A DNA stretch of 57,629 bases, taken from contig NZ_JALQCW010000079.1 in assembly GCF_023241715.1 (NCBI RefSeq), positions 1 through 57,629 on the forward strand, in the 5' to 3' direction. This stretch comes from Pseudomonas morbosilactucae. GTDB lineage: Bacteria > Pseudomonadota > Gammaproteobacteria > Pseudomonadales > Pseudomonadaceae. The notes beneath the pieces were generated by a model, which made no database searches, had not been told where the DNA came from, and was given only the letters and a program-made list of their open reading frames with translations. Positions 1 through 8,477 of this stretch are shown here, one piece after another (within the stretch, counting starts at the first letter, position 1; every line of letters starts with the position of its first letter). Made by a program: the position numbers and the translations under genes.

Positions 1-366
1 CGGCATGTGCGCAGTAACAATTCCTGGATGCACAACTATCACCGTCTGGTGAAGGGCAAGCCGCGTCATCAACTGTTGATGCACCCTGATGACTTGGCCC
101 GGCGCGGCCTGGCGGATGGGCAGCGAGTCAGGGTGAGTTCCCGGGTAGGGATGATTGAAGTCGAAGTCTTGGCCAGCCACGAGATGATGCCGGGGGTGGT
201 CAGCCTGCCCCATGGCTGGGGGCACGCGCGGCCCGGGGTGCAGATGGGCATCGCCAGCGAGCAGCCGGGTTCCAGCGCCAATGACCTGACCGATGAATGC
301 CAGGTGGATGAGTTGTCGGGCAATGCCGCACTCAATGGTGTGCCGGTTCGGGTGGAGGCGGCTTGA
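1..366 (+). CDS. Molybdopterin oxidoreductase, C-terminal end (partial)
   Basis: This is the 3' end of a gene that begins before the window; the reading frame is open to base 1 and stops with TGA at 364-366. The visible 120 or so residues look like the molybdopterin-dinucleotide-binding domain (Molydop_binding family) that closes formate dehydrogenase-like and nitrate reductase-like enzymes: an NSWMHN segment, an MHPDDL turn, a beta-barrel rich in V and R, and the closing VDELSGNAALNGVPV stretch. The GTG at 7 lies inside the domain and is not a real start. The catalytic and Fe-S parts are outside the window, so the substrate cannot be named. A 96-base gap separates it from grxD. Confidence 0.8.
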   Translation, partial: RHVRSNNSWMHNYHRLVKGKPRHQLLMHPDDLARRGLADGQRVRVSSRVGMIEVEVLASHEMMPGVVSLPHGWGHARPGVQMGIASEQPGSSANDLTDECQVDELSGNAALNGVPVRVEAA

Positions 367-462
367 GGTGTCTGTCGGGGAGACCGAGCATGCAACTCGG
401 CTTTCCGTTACAATGCGCCACCGTGCCGACAACAGAGTCGGAAAGTTCAGCCGAGGTGTTCC

Positions 463-804
463 ATGGATATCATCGAAACTATTAAAGAGCAGATTGCCAA
501 CAACACCATTCTGCTTTACATGAAAGGCTCGCCGAATGCCCCGCAGTGTGGCTTCTCCGCGAAAGCCGCTCAGGCCGTTATGGGCTGTGGTGAGAAGTTC
601 GCATACGTGGACATCCTGCAGAACCCGGAAATCCGCGCCAACCTGCCTAAATACGCCAACTGGCCAACCTTCCCGCAACTGTGGGTCGGTGGTGAGCTGG
701 TAGGCGGCAGCGACATCATGGCCGAAATGTTCGCCAACGGTGAACTGCAGACTCTGGTCAAGGCCGCTGCTGAAAAAGCAGCTGCAAACAAGACCGAAGC
801 CTGA
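463..804 (+). CDS. grxD: Monothiol glutaredoxin Grx4 (GrxD)
   Basis: A 113-residue cytosolic monothiol glutaredoxin. Proteins of this family carry a labile 2Fe-2S cluster with glutathione and pass it to Fe-S assembly or sensor proteins, often with BolA. The sequence has the diagnostic CGFS active site near residue 29, the WPTFPQLWV cis-proline segment and the GGSDI glutathione-binding turn. Length matches the family. The ATG at 463 is preceded by GAGGTG-like purines; an earlier in-frame start is not needed. It sits next to bfr, bfd and a peroxiredoxin, the same order I recall in P. aeruginosa, which suits a role in iron and redox homeostasis. It ends at a strong terminator shared with the convergent bfr. 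Confidence 0.95.
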   Translation: MDIIETIKEQIANNTILLYMKGSPNAPQCGFSAKAAQAVMGCGEKFAYVDILQNPEIRANLPKYANWPTFPQLWVGGELVGGSDIMAEMFANGELQTLVKAAAEKAAANKTEA

Positions 805-864
805 TCGACCTAACGGGGCGAGGCCGCTCGCCCCCGTTGCGTTGCCTGGATATATCCAGGCATT

Positions 865-903
865 AAAAAGCCCCGCTTCTCTTTAAGAGAGCGGGGCTTT
901 TTA
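865..903. terminator. Bidirectional intrinsic terminator, grxD/bfr
   Basis: An A-run, a GC-rich hairpin (AGCCCCGCTCTC-type arms at about 869-881 and 886-898) and a T-run lie between the convergent grxD and bfr. With A and T runs on both sides it can end transcription from either strand. Confidence 0.9.
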
Positions 904-927
904 TTGGCGTTGAGTTAACCGATGAAG

Positions 928-1401
928 TTACTCGTCGCCCATTTGCGATTGCAGATAGTTCTCAAGACCCACTTTGTCGATCAGACCAAGTTGGGTTTCC
1001 AGCCAGTCGATATGTTCCTCTTCGGACTCCAGGATATCTTCCAGCAGTTCGCGGCTACCGAAGTCGCCAACGGTTTCGCAGTGAGCGATGGCGGCTTTCA
1101 GGTCGGCGTGGCCGGTGCGCTCGATGCGCAGGTCGCACTCCAGCATTTCCTTGGTGTGCTCGCCGATGTGCAGCTTGCCCAGGTCCTGGACGTTCGGCAG
1201 GCCTTCAAGGAAGAGGATGCGCTTGATCAGCTTGTCCGCGTGTTTCATCTCGTCGATGGACTCGTGGTACTCGTGCTTGCCCAGCTTGTTCAGGCCCCAA
1301 TCTTCATACATGCGTGCATGCAGGAAGTACTGATTGATCGCGACCAGTTCATTGGCAAGGATTTTGTTGAGATGCTGGATGACTGTAATGTCGCCTTTCA
1401 T
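928..1401 (-). CDS. bfr: Bacterioferritin, haem-binding type
   Basis: A 157-residue iron-storage protein that forms a 24-subunit shell with haem bound between subunit pairs. The start is the ATG at 1401 (MKGD...), behind an AGGA Shine-Dalgarno; the longer upstream frame is not family-like. The haem ligand Met52 and the ferroxidase residues Glu18, Glu51 and His54 (EMKH) are all present, so this is the haem-binding, ferroxidase-active kind (BfrB-like). The bfd gene upstream on the same strand encodes the ferredoxin that reduces its haem and releases stored iron. A terminator after bfd means bfr has its own promoter in the AT-rich 1402-1556 region; I saw no clear Fur box there. Confidence 0.96.
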   Translation of the reverse strand: MKGDITVIQHLNKILANELVAINQYFLHARMYEDWGLNKLGKHEYHESIDEMKHADKLIKRILFLEGLPNVQDLGKLHIGEHTKEMLECDLRIERTGHADLKAAIAHCETVGDFGSRELLEDILESEEEHIDWLETQLGLIDKVGLENYLQSQMGDE

Positions 1402-1556
1402 GATGGGGTCCTGCCCTGTAATTCGTGGAATATTGGGCAAGTCTGAGCCGCATAAAGATTACTGTCAAACCTAAGTTATTGAATAATATATGAAAATTAA
1501 TCGGAATAAGAATGTTTGCAATCCGCATCTTGAAGCTAAGCGCTTGAATTAAAGGC

Positions 1557-1587
1557 ATAAAAAAACCGGACGCTAAGTCCGGTTCTT
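1557..1587 (-). terminator. Intrinsic terminator of bfd
   Basis: On the minus strand, arms AACCGGAC/GTCCGGTT-like (1565-1571 and 1578-1584 on the plus strand, AACCGGA/TCCGGTT) are followed by seven T. It separates bfd from bfr, so the two are not a simple read-through operon. Confidence 0.85.
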
Positions 1588-1613
1588 TAAAAATTCGTTA
1601 TTTAGGTGATGTT

Positions 1614-1832
1614 TCAGGCCGCATTAAATTCCACAGGGTAGGGAATGGTGGCTTGGCTGCTCTGCAATTCGGTCAGGGTTTCGCGTACGACCTGCTTGGC
1701 CAGGCAAGCGCATTTGCCGCATTGGCTGGCAACGCCGGTGGCTTGGCGCACTTCGCGGTAGCTGCAGCAACCTTCATAGATTGCTTCGCGGATTTGTCCG
1801 TCGGTGACACCGGTGCAGAGGCAGACATACAT
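1614..1832 (-). CDS. bfd: Bacterioferritin-associated ferredoxin Bfd
   Basis: A 72-residue 2Fe-2S ferredoxin. In Pseudomonas, Bfd docks on bacterioferritin and donates electrons so that stored Fe(III) leaves as Fe(II). The start is the ATG at 1832 (MYVCLC), not the in-frame codons further upstream that would read through the Fur box. The cluster ligands Cys4, Cys6, Cys38 and Cys41 (CLC and CGKC) are present; an extra Cys43 follows. The promoter carries a good Fur box about 50 bases upstream, which fits induction under iron limitation when stored iron must be mobilised. Confidence 0.95.
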   Translation of the reverse strand: MYVCLCTGVTDGQIREAIYEGCCSYREVRQATGVASQCGKCACLAKQVVRETLTELQSSQATIPYPVEFNAA

Positions 1833-2158
1833 AAGGAGAGAACCGTCGCTGGTTGAGGCCCAAGTGCGATGGATCTTAATGTTAACGAGAATGATTGTCA
1901 AAGTGGTTTGAGAAAGCTTTGTGTCAGTTTCCTGATCGAGTGACGAACGGTTTCCCCGGCTTGGTTTTTCGCCAGCGCAAAATGCGCCGATTAAGTGCGC
2001 CAGGGCGCAAAGCGTTGAAAAACCGCTAAGGACAGCTCAAAAACGCGGTGTATGATGGTCGGTCCTTACGAAGCGAGATCAGGTCACAGGGCTGTCGCAT
2101 CATTCTGGCAACCTGGGCCGTATCTCATTCTTCATTCGACCACACCAGGAGATATCCA
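1833..2158. other. Divergent intergenic region bfd/peroxiredoxin
   Basis: This 326-base stretch between divergent genes holds the Fur box (1881-1899) on the bfd side. On the peroxiredoxin side I see a TATGAT hexamer at 2051-2056 as a possible -10, without a convincing -35 at the right distance, and an AGGAGA Shine-Dalgarno at 2147-2152. I see no extra gene. Confidence 0.5.
1881..1899. promoter_or_regulatory. Fur box upstream of bfd
   Basis: The 19 bases GTTAACGAGAATGATTGTC match the classical Fur consensus (GATAATGATAATCATTATC) at 14 of 19 positions by direct comparison. It lies 49 bases upstream of the bfd start, in promoter range. Confidence 0.8.
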
Positions 2159-2761
2159 ATGAGCGTACTCGTAGGCAAACAAGCCCCTGACTTCACCGTT
2201 CCCGCTGTTCTCGGCAATGGCGAAATCGTCGACAGCTTCACCCTGTCGTCGGCCATCAAAGGCAAATACGGCCTGGTGTTCTTCTACCCGCTGGACTTCA
2301 CTTTCGTCTGCCCGTCCGAGCTGATCGCTCTGGACCACCGCATGGCTGACTTCAAGGCGCGCAACGTTGAAGTGATCGCGGTGTCGATCGACTCCCACTT
2401 CACCCACAACGCCTGGCGTAACACCCCGATCAATGCCGGCGGCATCGGTCAGGTTCAATACACCATGGCTGCTGACATGAAGCACGAAATCGCCAAGGCC
2501 TACGACGTTGAGTCCGAAGGCGGCGTTGCTTTCCGTGGCGCGTTCCTGATCGACGACAAAGGTGTTGTCCGTTCGCAGATCATCAACGACCTGCCACTGG
2601 GTCGTAACATGGAAGAGCTGATCCGTCTGGTTGACGCCCTGCAATTCCACGAAGAGCACGGCGAAGTCTGCCCAGCCAACTGGAAAAAAGGCGACAAAGG
2701 CATGACCGCTTCGCCAGAAGGCGTAGCTGCTTACCTGAGCGAGAACGCCGGCAAGCTGTAA
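2159..2761 (+). CDS. Typical 2-Cys peroxiredoxin (AhpC/TSA family)
   Basis: A 200-residue thiol peroxidase that reduces hydrogen peroxide, organic peroxides and probably peroxynitrite. The start at 2159 (MSVLVGK) follows AGGAGA; the frame extends upstream to 2048 but that part has no family features. The peroxidatic Cys51 sits in the FTFVCPSE motif and the resolving Cys171 in EVCPANW, so it is a 2-Cys enzyme acting as a dimer. It lacks an attached reductase domain, so thioredoxin or an AhpF-like partner elsewhere is expected. It belongs to the grxD-bfr-bfd block that is conserved in Pseudomonas. It is single and ends at a bidirectional terminator. Confidence 0.94.
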   Translation: MSVLVGKQAPDFTVPAVLGNGEIVDSFTLSSAIKGKYGLVFFYPLDFTFVCPSELIALDHRMADFKARNVEVIAVSIDSHFTHNAWRNTPINAGGIGQVQYTMAADMKHEIAKAYDVESEGGVAFRGAFLIDDKGVVRSQIINDLPLGRNMEELIRLVDALQFHEEHGEVCPANWKKGDKGMTASPEGVAAYLSENAGKL

Positions 2762-2774
2762 GCCGCGTCACGCA

Positions 2775-2804
2775 CAAAAAACCGGCCTCAGGGCCGGTTT
2801 TTTT
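2775..2804. terminator. Bidirectional terminator, peroxiredoxin/rnt
   Basis: AACCGGCC (2780-2787) and GGCCGGTT (2792-2799) form an 8-bp stem with a 4-base loop, with A-run before and T-run after. It ends both convergent transcription units. Confidence 0.9.
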
Positions 2805-2823
2805 ATGTCGCGATGGAACGGGA

Positions 2824-3501
2824 TCAGTCGTTGAAGTCTTCCCAGCCGCCCATTTCTTTCCAGCGGTTGACGATGCCACAGAACAGATCAGCGGTCTTTT
2901 CAGTGTCGTAGCGCGCGGAGTGCGCTTCACGACCGTCAAAGTCGATGTCTGCTGCCTGGCACGCCTTGGCCAGCACGGTCTGGCCGTAAGCCAGGCCTGC
3001 CAGCGTTGCGGTGTCAAAGCTGGAGAATGGGTGGAACGGGTTACGCTTCATGTCCAGGCGCGCGACCGCAGCGTTGAGAAAACCCAGGTCGAAGCTGCTG
3101 TTGTGCCCCACCAGAATCGCGCGCTTGCAGCCATTGGCTTTCAACGCCTTGCGCACGCTGCGGAAAATGTCGGTCAGTGCCGTCTCTTCGCTCACGGCCA
3201 TGCGTAGGGGGTGGTCCAGCTTGATGCCGGTGAACTCCAGGGCCGCTGCTTCGATGTTGGCGCCTTCGAAAGGCTCGACGCGGAAGAAATAGGTGTGTTC
3301 CGGGAACACAAAACCTTTGTCGTCCATGCCAATGATGGTCGCGGCAATTTCCAGCAGCGCATCGGTGGCCGAGTTGAAGCCGCCGGTTTCTACATCGACG
3401 ACGACGGGCAGGTAGCCACGAAAACGCGCCGCCATCGGGTGGCGTGAACCGCCACCGCCGCCATGGCCGTCTTGTTCGTCATCGAAATGGTCTTCACTCA
3501 C
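2824..3501 (-). CDS. rnt: Ribonuclease T
   Basis: A 225-residue DEDD-type 3'-5' exoribonuclease that trims tRNA, 5S and other stable RNA 3' ends. The GTG start at 3501 overlaps the pyrC stop as GTGA, which decides the start; the longer frame upstream is just pyrC read in another frame. The DVETGG motif gives the first Asp and Glu, FDTATL the third acidic position, and HSARYDTEKT the last His and Asp. A glycine run (about residues 15-20) precedes the domain. The tight overlap implies translational coupling with pyrC. Confidence 0.94.
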   Translation of the reverse strand: MSEDHFDDEQDGHGGGGGSRHPMAARFRGYLPVVVDVETGGFNSATDALLEIAATIIGMDDKGFVFPEHTYFFRVEPFEGANIEAAALEFTGIKLDHPLRMAVSEETALTDIFRSVRKALKANGCKRAILVGHNSSFDLGFLNAAVARLDMKRNPFHPFSSFDTATLAGLAYGQTVLAKACQAADIDFDGREAHSARYDTEKTADLFCGIVNRWKEMGGWEDFND

Positions 3502-4544
3502 GAGTGTTCCTCCAGCAGGCGCCAGCGCAGTTTTTCTCCGGCGCGCAGCGGGATAACGGTCAACTCGCCGAACGGCAGGCTGGCAGGGGCGGTCCATTCT
3601 TCACGAACCAGGGTGATGCGATCGGTGTTGGCCGGCAGGCCATAGAAACGTGGGCCGTTGAGGCTGGCGAAAGCTTCTAGCTTGTCCAGCGCGTTGCGCT
3701 GTTCGAACGCTTCGGCATACAACTCGATCGCGGCATAAGCGGTGTAGCAACCGGCGCAACCGCAAGCGGCTTCCTTGGCGTGCTGGGCATGGGGAGCCGA
3801 GTCGGTGCCGAGGAAGAACTTCTCGCTGCCACCGGTGGCGGCATCGAGCAGGGCGTCCTGGTGGGTGTTGCGCTTGAGGATCGGCAGGCAGTAGAAATGC
3901 GGCCGAATACCGCCGACCAGCATGTGGTTGCGGTTGTACAGCAGGTGGTGAGCGGTGATGGTTGCACCAACGTTGGCCGAGGCCTCGTTGACGAACTGCA
4001 CGGCTTCACGGGTGGTGATGTGTTCGAACACCACCTTGAGCGTTGGGAAGCGTTCGACGACGCGGCGCATATGTTCGTCGATAAACAGCTTCTCGCGGTC
4101 GAAGACGTCCACGTCGCCACGGGTGACTTCACCGTGGATCAACAGCGGCAAGCCGACTTCAGCCATGGCTTCCAGCGCCGGGAGGATCTTGTCGATGCTG
4201 GTAACGCCCGAGTCCGAGTTGGTGGTCGCGCCGGCCGGGTAGAGCTTGGCCGCGTACACGAAACCACTGGCCTTGGCCGCGCGGACATCTTCTGGCTGGG
4301 TGCGATCAGTGAGGTAGAGCACCATCAGTGGCTCGAAGCGGCTGCCGGCCGGCCGCGCAGCGAGGATGCGCTGGCGATAGGCGTCGGCTTCCACGGCGTT
4401 GCGCACCGGAGGTACCAGGTTAGGCATGATGATGGCGCGGCCAAAGGTGCGCGCGACATCCGCGACTGTATTGGTCAACACGGCACCATCGCGAAGATGA
4501 ATATGCCAGTCGTCGGGACGCAGCAGGGTCAGGCGGTCGGACAT
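3498..4544 (-). CDS. pyrC: Dihydroorotase, class II
   Basis: A 348-residue cytosolic enzyme that closes N-carbamoyl-aspartate to dihydroorotate in pyrimidine synthesis. The start is the ATG at 4544 (MSDRLTLL), seven codons inside the longest frame, and the length equals that of known PyrC. The first zinc ligands are in HIHLRDG near residue 17, the carboxylated bridging lysine is in AKLYPAG, and later His residues sit in LLIHGEV and FEHI. GTDSAPH near the C terminus supplies the catalytic Asp. It is the first gene of a pyrC-rnt unit. Confidence 0.96.
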   Translation of the reverse strand: MSDRLTLLRPDDWHIHLRDGAVLTNTVADVARTFGRAIIMPNLVPPVRNAVEADAYRQRILAARPAGSRFEPLMVLYLTDRTQPEDVRAAKASGFVYAAKLYPAGATTNSDSGVTSIDKILPALEAMAEVGLPLLIHGEVTRGDVDVFDREKLFIDEHMRRVVERFPTLKVVFEHITTREAVQFVNEASANVGATITAHHLLYNRNHMLVGGIRPHFYCLPILKRNTHQDALLDAATGGSEKFFLGTDSAPHAQHAKEAACGCAGCYTAYAAIELYAEAFEQRNALDKLEAFASLNGPRFYGLPANTDRITLVREEWTAPASLPFGELTVIPLRAGEKLRWRLLEEHS

Positions 4545-4702
4545 TGGGGATTCCAGGCGGGTCAAACTCGGGGGAATGCTACCGGAAAAGACTCATCCAG
4601 GCACTCGCTATCAAGTTTTACAACGAGCAACCGATACCCCGAAGGTACGGCGTAATTTACGCCTGTCGACTTTTTCTGTTGTACACGTCAGTGGAGCCTC
4701 CC

Positions 4703-5611
4703 GTGCGCCAGCGTTATCTAGCCTTGCTCAGTGTGTTTGCCAGCCTGCCTGCGATGGCTCTCACTTTCCAGACTCGTCTGGAGAGCATTGAGTGGACGGT
4801 CGAAGGTGACAAATTCGAGTGCCGCCTGACTCAGCCCATCACCGACTTTGGTTCCGGCGAGTTCGTTCGTCGTGCCGGTGAGCAGGCGATTTTCCGCCTC
4901 AAGAGTTTCAACCCGATGCAGGGCGCAGGCGGGGCGACCCTGCTGGCGGCGGCTGCGCCCTGGCAGCCGGGGCGCGGCGATATCAACCTCGGTGCGGTCA
5001 AGGCCGGCAGCGACGGCGTGCTCTTCAACAGTTCGCAAGTCCAGGCCGGGCGCCTGATCAATGGCCTGATGGATGGGCGCAGCCCGGTGGTGCGACAGTT
5101 CTCCCGCGACAACGGCGTTTCTGAAGTCCGTCTGTTGCCGGTGAAGTTCAGCAAGGCCTACAGCGACTATCAAAGCTGTGTCGCCAAGCTGTTGCCGATG
5201 AACTATGAACAGGTCAAGGACGCGCAGATCGGTTTTCCCGGTGGCGGTATCGACCTGGATCCCCAGGCCAAGGCCAAGCTGCAGGTGATGCTTGAATACC
5301 TCAAGGCCGACCCGACGGTGAATCACATCGACATCGACGGCCACTCGGACAACAGTGGCAATCGCTTGACCAACCGCGACCTGTCACGGCGTCGGGCCCT
5401 GGCGGTGCAGGACTTTTTCAAGGCCAATGGCATTCCCGAGTCGCAGATTACCCTGCGCTTCCACGGCGAACGTTACCCGTTGGCGCCCAACACCAACCCG
5501 GCCAACCGGGCCAAGAACCGCCGGGTGAATATCCACCTGGATCGGGTGGCGCCGGCTGAAAAGGCCGCACCGCAAGCCACTTCCACGCCCAACGCCGCGG
5601 CGACGTCCTGA
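4703..5611 (+). CDS. motY: Flagellar stator-associated protein MotY (OmpA family)
   Basis: A periplasmic protein of 302 residues that in Pseudomonas and Vibrio helps anchor the sodium- or proton-driven stator around the flagellar motor (T ring). I chose the GTG at 4703, preceded by GGAG, because it gives a clean signal peptide ending near PAMA-LTF; the frame runs open much further upstream over the pyrC promoter. The N-terminal half (about 22-160) is MotY-specific beta-sheet. The C-terminal half is an OmpA peptidoglycan-binding domain with GHSDNSG, LSRRRA and NRAKNRRV motifs. The gene is divergent from pyrC and monocistronic. Its place beside argG and pyrC matches what I recall for P. aeruginosa. 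Confidence 0.87.
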   Translation: MRQRYLALLSVFASLPAMALTFQTRLESIEWTVEGDKFECRLTQPITDFGSGEFVRRAGEQAIFRLKSFNPMQGAGGATLLAAAAPWQPGRGDINLGAVKAGSDGVLFNSSQVQAGRLINGLMDGRSPVVRQFSRDNGVSEVRLLPVKFSKAYSDYQSCVAKLLPMNYEQVKDAQIGFPGGGIDLDPQAKAKLQVMLEYLKADPTVNHIDIDGHSDNSGNRLTNRDLSRRRALAVQDFFKANGIPESQITLRFHGERYPLAPNTNPANRAKNRRVNIHLDRVAPAEKAAPQATSTPNAAATS

Positions 5612-5637
5612 TACGGCCGTAGCCGTCGCGCGCTCGA

Positions 5638-5681
5638 CATAATCTGTCGCTTTGTCGTCATAAGCTGTCGCGCCTCTGTAA
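5638..5681 (+). promoter_or_regulatory. Tandem ArgR-like half-sites upstream of argG
   Basis: Two direct repeats, CATAATCTGTCGC (5638-5650) and CATAAGCTGTCGC (5659-5671), lie 21 bases apart, two DNA turns, about 60-100 bases before argG. The Pseudomonas ArgR half-site, as I recall it, is TGTCGC-N8-AA in direct repeat. The second copy fits fully (TGTCGC 5666-5671, AA 5680-5681); the first fits except that CA replaces AA. Binding by ArgR is inference. Confidence 0.65.
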
Positions 5682-5740
5682 ATTACCCGCGTTGATCGGT
5701 AGACTTGGCGGCTTTCCGTAGAACCCCGTGGAGTGATGGC

Positions 5741-6958
<1,218 letters not shown>

Positions 6959-7024
6959 TGCCGTTCGCTTGAGCCGCAGACCTGAGGGTTTTTGCCTTCA
7001 GGCTGCGGGTTGAGTGTCCAATAA

Positions 7025-7063
7025 AACGCTGCTTTCTCGGTTCGAGGACGCGGCGTTTTTTTT
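7025..7063 (+). terminator. Intrinsic terminator of argG
   Basis: AACGCTGC (7025-7032) pairs with GCGGCGTT (7050-7057, one G-U pair) around a 17-base loop and is followed by eight T. Confidence 0.85.
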
Positions 7064-7446
7064 ATGCCTGTATTTCCGTCCGGCGGGTTGTTTATTACCC
7101 AGAGTGATCGGCTTTTTTCCAAGAATAAGGACTGGGGGGAATATCTAACGTGTGACGGGCCATTAAATAAAGTACGGCCACTCAGGTTGTTGTTTTAGCA
7201 AGTAAGAAAAACCTGAATAAGCCGTTGTTAGATACCCGGTTTCAGTACGAAAAGTAGCCGTGTTGACGATGCCCCTCAAAGCCGTCAGGGGGCGAAGGCC
7301 CTTTGTCTTCATGGCTTGTAGGGCAATTCGTTATTGTTTGTAAGGATCTTCTTTGACGCGTGGAAGTTAATCAAAGTCCGATGCGAAGAGCCAAATGTCT
7401 GGGGTATCGTGCTGGCTTTAATAACATTCAAGACTTGGATGTAACT
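7064..7446. other. Long intergenic region before a response regulator
   Basis: With the terminator this makes almost 490 bases between argG and the next start. The part from 7064 is noticeably more AT-rich than its surroundings. I see short inverted stretches (for example GCCCCTCAAAGCC...GGGGGCG near 7269-7295) but no convincing gene. A 44-codon frame at 7064-7198 has no ribosome site. The region probably holds the promoter and regulatory DNA of the gene at 7447; a small RNA cannot be excluded. Confidence 0.4.
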
Positions 7447-8073
7447 ATGAATAGAGTACTGATCGTGGATGATCATCCTGTCATTCGCCTGGCTGTGCGT
7501 ATGTTGCTGGAACGGCACGGTTTCGAGGTGGTAGCGGAAACAGACAACGGCATGGATGGATTGAAGTTGGCTCTTGAGCATATGCCCGACGTTTTGATCC
7601 TGGACATCGGCATTCCAAGGCTGGACGGGTTGGAAGTGATCACGCGCCTGATGGCCCAGGCCGCGCCGATCAAGATTCTGGTCTTGACCCTGCAAGTGCC
7701 CGGCCCTTTTTCGATGCGCTGCATGCAGGCCGGTGCCGCGGGGTATGTGTGCAAGCAGCAGGACATCACTGAATTGATCAACGCGGTGCGGGCGGTCTTG
7801 GCGGGCTACAGCTATTTCCCCAGCGAAGCGTTGCAGTCGTTTCGCGCAAACCAGGGAATCACCAGTGAAGGGGAGATGATGGACCTGCTATCGCGCAGGG
7901 AATTGATGGTCCTCAAGCAACTTGCCGTGGGCCAGAGCAACAAGGACATTGCCGATGATCTGCGTTTGAGCAATAAAACCGTGAGCACCTACAAAAGACG
8001 CCTGCTTTCCAAGCTCAATGCTCGTTCATTGGTTGATTTGATCGAGTTTGCCCAGCGTCAAAAAGTGGTCTGA
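7447..8073 (+). CDS. NarL/FixJ-type response regulator, BvgA/RocA1-like
   Basis: A 208-residue two-component response regulator. The receiver domain (about 1-120) has the acidic pair Asp8-Asp9, phosphoacceptor Asp53 in ILDIGIP, Thr81 and Lys103. A LuxR-type helix-turn-helix follows (about 140-205: LSRREL, GQSNKDIADDL, SNKTVSTYKRRL). The ATG at 7447 is the fourth possible start but the one that begins the receiver fold (MNRVLIVDDH). The overall shape resembles BvgA and the Pseudomonas RocA1 type regulators that control fimbriae. No histidine kinase is adjacent, so the partner must be encoded elsewhere, and the target is unknown. Confidence 0.85.
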   Translation: MNRVLIVDDHPVIRLAVRMLLERHGFEVVAETDNGMDGLKLALEHMPDVLILDIGIPRLDGLEVITRLMAQAAPIKILVLTLQVPGPFSMRCMQAGAAGYVCKQQDITELINAVRAVLAGYSYFPSEALQSFRANQGITSEGEMMDLLSRRELMVLKQLAVGQSNKDIADDLRLSNKTVSTYKRRLLSKLNARSLVDLIEFAQRQKVV

Positions 8074-8122
8074 CCCGCCGCTCCCCAGCGAGCCCTGGCG
8101 GACGGGAGTGTCCCGTGAAGAG

Positions 8123-8186
8123 GCTGCCGGTCACGCCGGCAGCACTTGTGCAGGCACAAAAAAACCTCCATCTGGGGGAGGTTTTA
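8123..8186. terminator. Two hairpins, second one a bidirectional terminator
   Basis: GCTGCCGG/CCGGCAGC (8123-8130, 8136-8143) is a GC-rich hairpin without T-run. It is followed by AACCTCC/GGAGGTT-type arms at about 8163-8169 and 8177-8183, with seven A before and four T after. The second is best for the minus-strand gene ending at 8191 and may also serve the response regulator. Confidence 0.75.
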
Positions 8187-8190
8187 GGGG

Positions 8191-8370
8191 TTAAAGATCA
8201 AAATCATAATCGGCCAATTGCTTCTGCAGGCGACGCTCTTCCAAGAGATTGTCGATGGTCCGGCGCTTGCTCAGATTGGTCTTGGCCACCTCGACCACAG
8301 GTTCGGCCTCTTCTGTTTCAACAGCGGTGAAGTCGTCTTCTACGTCCAGTTGTTCTTTGCCAGCGCTCAT
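8191..8370 (-). CDS. Small acidic protein, PA3496-like family
   Basis: A 59-residue protein read directly from the minus strand: start MSAGKEQLDVEDD, end QLADYDFDL with TAA at 8191-8193. The first half is acidic and rich in E and V. The second half has a basic KRRTIDNLLEERRLQKQL stretch that should form an amphipathic helix. A GAGTTGACC purine patch lies before the ATG and a terminator follows directly, which supports a real gene. I recall a small conserved protein at the same place beside nth in P. aeruginosa (PA3496). Function unknown; no signal peptide or membrane span is visible. Confidence 0.8.
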   Translation of the reverse strand: MSAGKEQLDVEDDFTAVETEEAEPVVEVAKTNLSKRRTIDNLLEERRLQKQLADYDFDL

Positions 8371-8477
8371 AAGGTCAACTCCAGGCTAAGACTGCCATTG
8401 GCGCTCCTTATAACGATAATCACCGGTCGGGTAAAAAAGATTTTTTCAATCGCCTGATCAATAATATCAATAGTCAC

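Noticed and set aside
1402..1556. Possible second Fur box before bfr
   Set aside because: The region is AT-rich, but no 19-base stretch matched the Fur consensus well enough by eye.
7064..7198. 44-codon frame after the argG terminator
   Set aside because: Starts in the T-run of the terminator and has no ribosome site.
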